Below, piece by piece: positions 52,391 to 59,721 of a stretch of 64,000 bases of DNA. Source of the DNA: Eggerthellaceae bacterium (GTDB lineage Bacteria > Actinomycetota > Coriobacteriia > Coriobacteriales > Eggerthellaceae); NCBI GenBank assembly GCA_017432445.1, contig JAFRJC010000034.1:1-64000 (forward strand), given 5' to 3'. How positions within the stretch are numbered: the stretch's first letter is position 1; every line of letters starts with the position of its first letter. The notes under the pieces are model-generated. The model worked only from the letters and a program-made list of their open reading frames with translations, searched no databases and was not told the origin of the DNA. Made by a program: the position numbers and the translations under genes.

Positions 52391-53836
52391 ATGAAACCTG
52401 AAGAACGCGTGGTCAGGTATGCGCAGCAGAACTTCAACGAGGTGTACCACTGCACCTTGAATCCCGAGGGGCCCGGCGTCGTGCGCATACACCTGGTTCC
52501 TCCCGTGGTAAAAGACATCGAAGCCGGCGGCTATGACGAGATCGGCGCGAGCGTCGCCATCATCAACGGGCAGGACGTCATTCCCGTCAACGTGTCGTGG
52601 AGCATCCTGCTGATCGAGTTCATCCGCGCGGTCAACCGTTACGATGGGAAGGCTGTCACCGATCAGGATGTTGAGGATATCCAGGTGGCGACTTGCAAGG
52701 CCGTGCGTAAGGTGTACCCCTTCATTCGCAAGGACCGCCTGCGCAACGACATCTACGTCATCATGAAGACGTTCACCCAGGTGGCTCGCGGTGAGGCCGT
52801 GGACGAGCCGATCGGGTACGTGCCTCTTGGCGAATACGCCCCGTACATGCGCGCACCGCACAGGATGGATCTGCTGGTGAGCGCCATGACGACAGGTGGG
52901 CGCTGGAATTGCAACCAGAAATGCGTGCACTGCTATGCGGCAGGGCAGGAACAGTCGTCGGAGGATGAGCTTCCGACGGCGGAGTGGAAGAAGATCGTCG
53001 ACAAATGCCGCGAGGCCGGCGTCACGCAGCTCACGTTCACGGGCGGCGAGCCCACGATGCGCGAGGACCTTTTCGAGCTCGTCGAGTATGCGCGCTGGTT
53101 CGTGACGCGGTTGAACACGAACGGCATCCGCCTGACGCCAGAGTACTGCAAGGGCCTGCGCGACGCGTCCATTGACAGCGTGCAGATCACGTTCTACTCG
53201 TCCGACGAGGCCGTGCACAACGAGCTCGTCGGCGCGCATCGCTATGCCGAAACCGTCGCGGGAATTGAGAACGCGCTGGCGGCGGGGCTGAATCTGAGTG
53301 TCAACACCCCCCTGTGCACGGCGAACCGGGATTACGTCAAGACCCTGGAATACCTGCATGGCAAAGGCGTCATGTACGTGACATGTTCAGGCCTCATCAC
53401 AACTGGGAACGCAGCTTTGCCTAAGTCCGAGGAGTTGCAGCTCAGCACCGAAGAGTTAAAGCAGGTGCTGCGCGAGGCCACGAGTTACTGCTATGCGAAC
53501 GACATGGAGATAAGCTTCACGTCGCCCGGCTGGCTCGAGCCGGGATTCTGCAACGAGCTGGGCATGAACGAGCCGTCGTGTGGCGCATGCCTCAGCAACA
53601 TGGCCGTGACACCCGGCGGGCATGTCGTGCCTTGCCAAAGCTGGCTGAGCGGCGAAGCGCTCGGCGACATGCGCGCTGACGATTGGGAGAGCATCTGGGA
53701 TGGCGAGCGCTGTGCGACGATACGCTCGTTTTCGGCGATTATGGATGGAAGCTGCCCGCTGCGCAAGCAGGCAACGGGCGAAACAGGGCAGTCCCCTTCG
53801 GACCCGCTCTCTGACGACGAGAGGAGCGAGGCATGA
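52391..53836 (+). CDS. Radical SAM protein with SPASM-like C-terminus
   Basis: 481 aa from the ATG at 52391 (AGGAG at 52382-52386). Residues ~1-150 are an extra N-terminal domain. The radical SAM core has CNQKCVHCYAAG (Cys 174/178/181 bind the [4Fe-4S] cluster), FTGGEPTMRED and LNTNGIRLT. The C-terminus has Cys residues of a SPASM-type site: PSCGACLSNMAVTPGGHVVPCQSWL with a later CPLRKQ. SPASM enzymes mature peptides or proteins; the target is unknown, but a Cys-rich product is encoded ~0.9 kb downstream. The last ~20 residues are encoded by a copy of the GGGCAGTCCCC motif. It overlaps the next gene by 4 bases. Confidence 0.88.
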   Translation: MKPEERVVRYAQQNFNEVYHCTLNPEGPGVVRIHLVPPVVKDIEAGGYDEIGASVAIINGQDVIPVNVSWSILLIEFIRAVNRYDGKAVTDQDVEDIQVATCKAVRKVYPFIRKDRLRNDIYVIMKTFTQVARGEAVDEPIGYVPLGEYAPYMRAPHRMDLLVSAMTTGGRWNCNQKCVHCYAAGQEQSSEDELPTAEWKKIVDKCREAGVTQLTFTGGEPTMREDLFELVEYARWFVTRLNTNGIRLTPEYCKGLRDASIDSVQITFYSSDEAVHNELVGAHRYAETVAGIENALAAGLNLSVNTPLCTANRDYVKTLEYLHGKGVMYVTCSGLITTGNAALPKSEELQLSTEELKQVLREATSYCYANDMEISFTSPGWLEPGFCNELGMNEPSCGACLSNMAVTPGGHVVPCQSWLSGEALGDMRADDWESIWDGERCATIRSFSAIMDGSCPLRKQATGETGQSPSDPLSDDERSEA

Positions 53837-54624
53837 GGACGAAGCTGATTCCCGTACTGCTGGCGCTTGCGCTTGCGCTGGCCATGCCTGTTTCCAGCGC
53901 ATGGGCGAAGGGCGATTTGGACGAAATAGTCAACTACACAATCACGGTGGACGTGAACGACGACGCGACGCTGAACATGGTGTACCACATCGAGTGGAAG
54001 GTGCTCGACTCCACATCGGACGGCCCGCTCACCTGGGTGAAGATCGGCATTCCCAACGACCATTACCTTTCGATGGAAGCCCTCAGCGGAACCATCAAGA
54101 GCATCTCGTACAGCCCGGCTGGTGGTAGCTATGCGCGCATTGACCTGGACAGGGCGTACTATGCGGACGAGGTCGTGACCTTCGATTTCGAACTCGTACA
54201 GGACTACATGTACCAGGTCGGACGTGACAACCAGGGCGAGGCCGTCTACGAGTTCACTCCTGGCTGGTTCAACGACATCGTGGTCGACAAGCTGGAAGTG
54301 CGATGGAACGCAGACAAGGTGCAGCGCATCGCTCCCGCTGGGCAGCAGGACGAAGGCTACTACACTTGGACCACACCGCTGAGCAAGGGCCAGCGCTACA
54401 CGGTCACGGTGGGCTATCCCGACGATGCATTCGCGTTCGACATCGATAAGACCATCACGAAAGGCGTGACCACCGAGCAAAGCGATGACGATGACGACCT
54501 CGATTGGCTTTTCGGCCTGATTTCGGTTTTCGTAATCATTCTGATGGGCTGGGGCTTCTTCGCGTTCGTGGCGGGCATCATCCGCGCGATTGCGAACATC
54601 TTCACCCGGTGCTCTGGTTTCTAG
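53833..54624 (+). CDS. Exported membrane protein (DUF2207-like N-terminus)
   Basis: 263 aa. A signal peptide (LIPVLLALALALAMPVSSAWA) is followed by an extracellular beta-rich domain (VNYTITVDVNDDATLNMVYHIEWKV) resembling the outside part of DUF2207-type membrane proteins, then a C-terminal transmembrane helix (LFGLISVFVIILMGWGFFAFVAG). The ATG overlaps the radical SAM stop codon (ATGA-type overlap), so the two are co-translated. It ends at TAG 54622-54624, after which the same frame stays open for 148 more codons with a zinc ribbon and Cys-rich tail; the real protein may be one ~412-aa chain. Confidence 0.75.
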   Translation: MRTKLIPVLLALALALAMPVSSAWAKGDLDEIVNYTITVDVNDDATLNMVYHIEWKVLDSTSDGPLTWVKIGIPNDHYLSMEALSGTIKSISYSPAGGSYARIDLDRAYYADEVVTFDFELVQDYMYQVGRDNQGEAVYEFTPGWFNDIVVDKLEVRWNADKVQRIAPAGQQDEGYYTWTTPLSKGQRYTVTVGYPDDAFAFDIDKTITKGVTTEQSDDDDDLDWLFGLISVFVIILMGWGFFAFVAGIIRAIANIFTRCSGF

Positions 54625-55071
54625 ACGACCAAGAGGATCACGCGCACGAAAGTCGTTTACTACCCTGTTTGCGAGGGTTGCGGCGCCGCACGTCCAGAAG
54701 GGAAGGAGACGTGCGAATATTGCGGCCGAAGCTTCATCAAGAGCGAGGAAACCGTTACCTTGAACGATATTCCCGCATCGGAGAAGGCGATAAAGAAAAA
54801 GAACACGGACGGCGAGTACGCCTACAGCTCGGAGCCGAATACGTTCCTGCGCGTGCATGTGGTGCCAGTTGCTGTATCGACGAGCAGCAGCAGAGGCAGC
54901 AGCTCGAGATCGAGCAGCTCGTGCGCGTGCGCGAGCTCATGCGCCTGTGCATGCGGATGCGCCTGCGCCTGCGCCTGCGCTGGCGGCGGCAGGGCAGGGT
55001 GCTCGACGAAAGACTTCTACAGCACCGACCTGAAGCTCAGCCAGCTTGAGTACAAGGGAACAAAGGAGTAG
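54625..55071 (+). CDS. In-frame continuation: zinc ribbon plus Cys-Ala-rich tail
   Basis: Continues in the same frame after the TAG at 54622. It has a zinc-ribbon (CEGCGAARPEGKETCEYCG), a helical spacer, a Ser-rich linker and a striking alternating Cys-Ala run (CACACGCACACACAGGG) before RAGCSTKDFY. No ATG, GTG or TTG start precedes the zinc ribbon; the first is a TTG at 54760, which would drop it. So either the TAG is a nonsense mutation or read through, or an unusual start (ACG after AAGAGGATC near 54649) is used. The Cys run could bind metal. It follows a radical SAM protein in the same operon. Confidence 0.55.
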   Translation, partial: TTKRITRTKVVYYPVCEGCGAARPEGKETCEYCGRSFIKSEETVTLNDIPASEKAIKKKNTDGEYAYSSEPNTFLRVHVVPVAVSTSSSRGSSSRSSSSCACASSCACACGCACACACAGGGRAGCSTKDFYSTDLKLSQLEYKGTKE

Positions 55072-55418
55072 CTCGACGGATTGGGGATTCCTCCCAAGTC
55101 ATAGGCGATTTCTACCCGCGTTTTATTCGGCAAAGGCCTGGCTTCGGATACCAGCCTTCCCGGATCCGATGGCTTGACGAAGCTCTTGCTGCTGCCCGGC
55201 GTGCTTTGCGTTGCCTTCGATCAGACGATTCTGCAGCTTGAGACGGTCTTGCAAGCTGGGCGTATGGGCTTTTAAGACGAGAAAGCGTTGCGTGCACCTA
55301 TCGACCGGTGTTAACAGGGCTCTGCCGATGAGAGCCGTTTAAACTGAGCTACAATCGCTCAAAGATGCTATAGGCGCCCCGTAAGCTGCGGAAGCATGGC
55401 GTGTTGAGAGGAGTCGTA
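55072..55418. other. Intergenic region, no supported gene
   Basis: No frame here has a family match or a good ribosome binding site; a 61-codon minus-strand frame (55297-55112) looks like chance. A CTGGCTTCGG segment near 55138 and a CGATTCTGCAG near 55240 recall pieces of the long-stem hairpin core, the second in opposite orientation, so a decayed copy is conceivable but unproven. GAGAGGA before 55419 serves the next gene. Confidence 0.3.
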
Positions 55419-55865
55419 ATGGAGGAGAAGAACGGAAAGCCCTTCCTGAATTTCAAGGTAGTAGGTCTAGTGATCAGGGCTTCAGGGCTCGGCCCGTGGT
55501 CGGTCGTGTTCGCTGTGCTGTTCTTCGCGGCTTCGATTATCGTGTCTGTATTCGAGCCGGGGGTCGGTGGGCTCGGAAACGCAACGTGGTTGATGTTCCA
55601 GGTGGTGACCACCATTGGGCTTGGCGATTTCACGGCCGTGTCGCTCGTAGGAAGGATTGCAATCATCGCGTTGTCGATATATTCGGTGTTCTACCTTGCG
55701 TTGATTACGGGCGCGGTCGTGAGCTTCTGCACCGAGACCATGCACGCCCGCCGCGACGAGAGCATCGCGCATTTCCTCTACCAGCTTGAGCATCTGCCCG
55801 AGCTGAGCCCGGAAGAACTCGTTGCCCTGTCGGAGAAAGTGAAGAAGTTCAAGAAAGCCGTATGA
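55419..55865 (+). CDS. Two-TM potassium-channel-like protein
   Basis: 148 aa from the ATG at 55419 (GAGAGGAGTCGTA upstream). Two hydrophobic helices (VVFAVLFFAASIIVSVF and IAIIALSIYSVFYLALITGAVVSF) flank a pore loop with the filter TTIGLGDFTAVS, a variant of the K+ channel TVGYGD. A short cytoplasmic C-terminal helix ends in lysines. It probably forms a small ion channel in the cytoplasmic membrane; the Leu in place of Tyr may alter selectivity or conductance. Confidence 0.82.
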   Translation: MEEKNGKPFLNFKVVGLVIRASGLGPWSVVFAVLFFAASIIVSVFEPGVGGLGNATWLMFQVVTTIGLGDFTAVSLVGRIAIIALSIYSVFYLALITGAVVSFCTETMHARRDESIAHFLYQLEHLPELSPEELVALSEKVKKFKKAV

Positions 55866-55970
55866 CGCACATGTCTCCAAGGCTCTGCTGCTGAAAAGCG
55901 CGAAAGCCGGCCGAAGGGTCAAGGAGTCTCGCCGAGTATTCGCGATGGCTCCTTTGCGGATAAAAAGGCG

Positions 55971-56074
55971 ATAGACGAGCGGGAGGCCCGTATTCTCGGC
56001 TATGCATCTGCCGTCTTGCGAACGGTGCTGTATTCGGCAATGGGTATTTCCGGAAAGCTGCTTTACGCCTCGGG
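55971..56074 (+). pseudogene. Remnant of an EamA transporter gene (5' end)
   Basis: The frame IDERxxRILGYASAVLRTVL continuing with YSAMGISGKLLYASG matches the start of the transporter at 51324 (VDERxxQIIGYAFAVLQAVL, YSTMGIFGKLLYATG), about two thirds identical over 36 codons. It has lost its start codon (GTG replaced by ATA) and everything after this point. Its 3' end overlaps the last codons of the minus-strand gene ending at 56063, marking a recombination or deletion junction. Confidence 0.8.
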
Positions 56075-57091
56075 GTCGAGGAAGTTGCCGCGCAGGTCCG
56101 TCTCGGTAGTTGTTCCCGCGTCGGGCGGCACGATCTGGAATGCCAGGGTGCCCTCGTTGACGAGCGGTGTGCGGGCGGTGTAGAACACGACGCCTCCGCA
56201 CGGGGCTGCGAGCTCGGCTTTGATGGAGCCGCGGAGCGGATCGACGATCTCGGCGAGCACCTGCCCTTCGGAGACGATGTTTCCAATCCGCGCTTTCGGG
56301 CAGAAGACGCCTCCTGTCGGCGCCGGGATTCCGACGAGCGCCCGCTCTCCGAGCTCGGCTGCCAGGAAACCGAACTGGCTCGGCCAGTTCACGATGCCGC
56401 GAGCGTCGGCGAAGCGCAGCACGGCGCGCACGGCCTCTTTCGCCGAACCTTCGTCCACCAACTCCGTTTCCTTCGTGTAGAGGGTATAGGCTTCCACGTC
56501 CCAAAGGCGCCAGTTGTAGTGGAGCGTCGTCGTGTCGAACGAGCCCGGTACGTGGTGCAGCACGTATGGCAGCCCGAAGTCGGCTCCATGGTTGTCCGCC
56601 GATCCCGGTCCGTGCATCACGCGCACGTGGGGCAGGAAATCGCCTGGCAGGTAGAAGCTGCTGAAATGTACCCCGTAGCGATATCCCTTGACCTCTTCGA
56701 ACAGCGCAGCCGCGATGCGTTGCGTCGTTTCGCCCTGTTCGTAGCCGGGGAACATGCGATTGACATCGGTCTTGTCGCCGGGCCAGAAGCGCCATCCGAT
56801 TGACATGGACGCGGGATTGGCACAAGGGATGACGGTTATCAGGTTTCCCGGCACGAGCGTGCCGCTATCTTCCATCTGGCGCAGATGGTCGACGAGGCGC
56901 GCGCAGATAAACGTCTGCTGGATCTCGTCGCCGCGCAATCCGGCAACGAGGCACAGGGCAGGTTCGAGGCTCTCTAGGGAAGCGCCGTTTCCCAAGGTGC
57001 GGCCCTCGGAGTCGATGCCGAATGAGAACGCGCGTATTGCGAGGTCTTCGCGATACGGCATGTCGAATGTCGCGACGGTCTTCTCGATCAT
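56063..57091 (-). CDS. AspA/AstE-like deacylase family protein, degenerate zinc site
   Basis: 342 aa of the succinylglutamate desuccinylase/aspartoacylase (M14-like) family: CLVAGLRGDEIQQTFICARLVD, VIPCANPASMSIGWRFWPGD, DVNRMFPGYE, YGVHFSSFYLPGDF. The family zinc motif GxHGDE here reads GLRGDE, the zinc-binding His being Arg, whereas the adjacent paralog keeps GIHGDE. This protein may therefore be inactive as a hydrolase or use another chemistry, perhaps as a partner of the paralog. AAGGAGGCGACGC precedes the ATG, which overlaps the paralog's stop by four bases. Confidence 0.82.
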   Translation of the reverse strand: MIEKTVATFDMPYREDLAIRAFSFGIDSEGRTLGNGASLESLEPALCLVAGLRGDEIQQTFICARLVDHLRQMEDSGTLVPGNLITVIPCANPASMSIGWRFWPGDKTDVNRMFPGYEQGETTQRIAAALFEEVKGYRYGVHFSSFYLPGDFLPHVRVMHGPGSADNHGADFGLPYVLHHVPGSFDTTTLHYNWRLWDVEAYTLYTKETELVDEGSAKEAVRAVLRFADARGIVNWPSQFGFLAAELGERALVGIPAPTGGVFCPKARIGNIVSEGQVLAEIVDPLRGSIKAELAAPCGGVVFYTARTPLVNEGTLAFQIVPPDAGTTTETDLRGNFLDPEA

Positions 57092-58056
57092 GCGTCGCCT
57101 CCTTGCCCGGTCACGTTGCCTCCCAGCACGCGGGCGATAAGGCCGCCCGGATAGACGACGGGATACTCGCGCAGCGTGAACAGCAGACCGCTCGTCGGCG
57201 CGACGAGCTCCTGGAGCACTGTTCCCTCGCCGCAGTCAAGGATGTTTCCGATGGACTGGCCTTCCTCCACGTGCAGGCTGTGCTCGACGCTGGGGACGAA
57301 GACGCCGGCAACGTCGGCGTTCACGAACGCCACTTCGCCGTCAGTGCTGACCGTGGGCGTTCGCACTTCGGGGACAGGGCCTGTCCAGATGCCGACATCC
57401 GCGAGCACGGCCAGCATGCCGTCTGCGAGCTGGTGGCCCACCTCGGGAGTGATGCGCATGCCGACGCCCGCTTCCACCACGAGCGTGGGCACGTCCAGGG
57501 CGTTCATGCTGTAGGCGAACGTGCCCTTGAGCACCGTCGCGTTGGCGTGGATCCAGATGAAGTCGACGTTGGCGCGTTTCGCGAGGGGCATGAGGCGGTC
57601 TGCCGAGATTTCGTTGATGCGGATCTGCGGGATTTCGCGCAGGAAGATGTTGCTGGCGTGGATGTCGAAGGCGACTTGCGCCCCTGCGACGTCGGCAACC
57701 AGCTCCGCTGCCATCGACTCGAAGGGGGATGCGCTGTTGTTGCCAGGGAAGATGCGGTTCATGTCGAGGTCGAACTGGGGGATGCCGCGCTCGATTGCGC
57801 CGATGCCGGTCGGGTTTGCCGCGGGATAGATGTCTACGATGCCGTTCAGGTGCTGAGGGTTTTCGCGTAGGCGATGGGCAAGCTCGAACACCGCGAACTG
57901 CCCCTCGAGCTCGTCGCCGTGGATGCCCGTTACGATGCAGGCGCGCGGCATGTCGGCGAGCTGCTCTTCGCTTGCCCCTTCGGGAGCGAATCGGTTTTTC
58001 GCTATGACGAGCCGCTCTCCTGTAGCGAGCTCGCGGGATGATACCTCTATTCGCAT
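57088..58056 (-). CDS. AspA/AstE-like zinc deacylase
   Basis: 322 aa, succinylglutamate desuccinylase/aspartoacylase family. The zinc ligands appear intact: IVTGIHGDELEGQF (His, Glu) and VAFDIHASNIFLRE (His); DLDMNRIFPGN is the substrate-binding Asn-Arg pair. It likely removes an acyl or aminoacyl group from an amide substrate. AAAGGACATC precedes the ATG. First of two overlapping genes; both lie next to a transglutaminase/alpha-E/ATP-grasp group, which suggests a shared role in making or trimming peptide-like conjugates. Confidence 0.85.
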   Translation of the reverse strand: MRIEVSSRELATGERLVIAKNRFAPEGASEEQLADMPRACIVTGIHGDELEGQFAVFELAHRLRENPQHLNGIVDIYPAANPTGIGAIERGIPQFDLDMNRIFPGNNSASPFESMAAELVADVAGAQVAFDIHASNIFLREIPQIRINEISADRLMPLAKRANVDFIWIHANATVLKGTFAYSMNALDVPTLVVEAGVGMRITPEVGHQLADGMLAVLADVGIWTGPVPEVRTPTVSTDGEVAFVNADVAGVFVPSVEHSLHVEEGQSIGNILDCGEGTVLQELVAPTSGLLFTLREYPVVYPGGLIARVLGGNVTGQGGDA

Positions 58057-58122
58057 GATGTCCTTTTCAGTGCTGTATGAACGCGCATTTGGGAAGCAAG
58101 CCCAAACGCATGGTTTTTCAAT

Positions 58123-58923
58123 CTATGCGTCGACTTCCTTCATGGTCATGAACACGGTTTGGGTCTGGTCGACAAGGCCCCAGAAGCTGCCGCGTTCGAC
58201 GGGGCAGTCTGACCAATCGCGTCCGATGGCTAGCGGGAGATACGTCTCGTCGACGCGGGTGTTGCGCGTGGGGTCGTAACCGTGCCAGCGGCCGTCGACG
58301 TATGCTTGCGCCCAGGCATGGGTCGTGCCCTCGCCGACCACGAGGCCGCTGACGTAGCGCGCCGGCACGCCTGCTTCGCGCAGAACCGCCACCATGATGT
58401 GGGCGAAGTCCTGGCAGACGCCGCGCCGCGCCGCAAACGCCTCTGCCGCTGTCGTCGCGATGCTCGTCGTGCCGGGTTCGTAGGCCATCATCTCGTGAAT
58501 CATCTTGCCCAAGCGCTCGAACGCCTCGAACCGCGCCACGGTGCTTGCCGTGAACGCCTCCTTGTTGAAGCCTGCTTCCGCCATCCATGCGCGCATGTCG
58601 TCGTCGATGATGGTAAGAGGGCTGGGATACTTGAACAGCGGATGGATCAGCATCGCGCGGTTCGATGACAGGTCGACGCGCACGACGCCGCGGCTGTGGT
58701 AGCCGATCCGATCGTGCGGCTCGCGCGCGCATCCCACGGCGAGCTCGTTTCCGAAGCTGTCGTGTTGCCAGCTCAAACGCAGCTCAGGCTCCATTTCGAG
58801 GGAGCTTTTCAGCACGGTCACGCCTTCGCCAGCCCGTGGCAGGCAGCGCAGGACGAACGCGTGCTCGCGGACGTTTCCGCTGAATTCGATCGTCGTGTCG
58901 AATGTGTACTCGAGCGTTTTCAT
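58123..58923 (-). CDS. Transglutaminase-like cysteine protease-fold protein
   Basis: 266 aa from the ATG at 58923, which has GGAAGGGA upstream; the frame is open to 58974. The N-terminal beta domain (LEYTFDTTIEFSGNVREHAF) is typical of bacterial transglutaminase-like proteins. The catalytic core has AARRGVCQDFAHIMVAVL (Cys), GTTHAWAQAYVDG (His) and WHGYDPTRN (Asp). It forms with the alpha-E and ATP-grasp genes a known conserved trio predicted to make and process peptide bonds. Cytoplasmic, as no signal peptide is seen. Confidence 0.88.
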   Translation of the reverse strand: MKTLEYTFDTTIEFSGNVREHAFVLRCLPRAGEGVTVLKSSLEMEPELRLSWQHDSFGNELAVGCAREPHDRIGYHSRGVVRVDLSSNRAMLIHPLFKYPSPLTIIDDDMRAWMAEAGFNKEAFTASTVARFEAFERLGKMIHEMMAYEPGTTSIATTAAEAFAARRGVCQDFAHIMVAVLREAGVPARYVSGLVVGEGTTHAWAQAYVDGRWHGYDPTRNTRVDETYLPLAIGRDWSDCPVERGSFWGLVDQTQTVFMTMKEVDA

Positions 58924-59043
58924 GCGGCTATCCCTTCCAGTGTGTTTCGGTTGCTGCGGCTTGAGCCACTGCAATCGCTTTGTCAGCCGCTCCGCGCAAG
59001 CGGAGCGGCGAGTATGCGAGGACGCGTGTTGCGGTTCCGTCCC

Positions 59044-59721
59044 CTATGCATCCAAGAACAGCCCTTCGACGCAATCGAGCAGAAGCTCCCGGTTGCTCGC
59101 CGGATCGGGATTTGGCGCCAAGCCGAGGAGCGCCATCAGGCGTTTCCCATCGCGTCGCATCGGCGTGTTCTGCAGGCGGGTTTGCAATCTCGCGAGCTCG
59201 ACATCGAGCGTGTGAACATGGTAGTTGAGCCGAATGCACATATCGATGTACTCGACGCTGTACCCGCACTTGATTGTGTAACGATTCGCCGTGTCGAGGA
59301 CGCGGTCATCGCAGCAGCCGCGGAACGCATATAACATGTCGACGACGCTCTGCAGTTCGAGCATGGGTGCCACGCCGCTCGCGGCGCTCTGCATGATGTT
59401 CACGGCCATCTGGATGTACGACAGCGAAGCGCTGGAGATGACTTCGCGTAGCACGATCGCGTTGTCGTAGGCGTACCCGAGCGTGCTGATGACGCTGCAC
59501 GGGTAGTCCTCGTCGAAGAGAAAGCTCAGGATGAACTCATCCGATGTCTCGTAAGGGCATTCGATTTCCAGCTGCTCGCAGAACGTGCGGAAATCAAACG
59601 GCTCGCGATCGATGGCGCGGTCGTATGCGTCCATCATGATGTCGATTTCGACTATCGTGCGCTCGACGTAGCGCCCCAGCCAGAACAGGCGGTTGGTCTT
59701 GCTCAGGATTTCAGAATCCAT
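59044..59721 (-). CDS. Alpha-E domain protein
   Basis: 225-aa all-helical protein of the alpha-E family, recognised by LSKTNRLFWLGRYVERTIVEIDIMMDAYD and the following helices (STLGYAYDNAIVLREVISS). The family occurs next to circularly permuted ATP-grasp enzymes and transglutaminases and is predicted to assist peptide synthesis. Its start overlaps the ATP-grasp gene by 19 bases, showing tight coupling; the ribosome binding site AAGGAGGAGG lies rather far (about 13 bases) upstream. Confidence 0.88.
   Translation of the reverse strand: MDSEILSKTNRLFWLGRYVERTIVEIDIMMDAYDRAIDREPFDFRTFCEQLEIECPYETSDEFILSFLFDEDYPCSVISTLGYAYDNAIVLREVISSASLSYIQMAVNIMQSAASGVAPMLELQSVVDMLYAFRGCCDDRVLDTANRYTIKCGYSVEYIDMCIRLNYHVHTLDVELARLQTRLQNTPMRRDGKRLMALLGLAPNPDPASNRELLLDCVEGLFLDA

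Noticed and set aside
55112-55297. 61-codon minus-strand frame and a possible third copy of the hairpin core
   Set aside because: No ribosome binding site or family match; the core pieces are short, one is inverted, and no long stem pairs around them.
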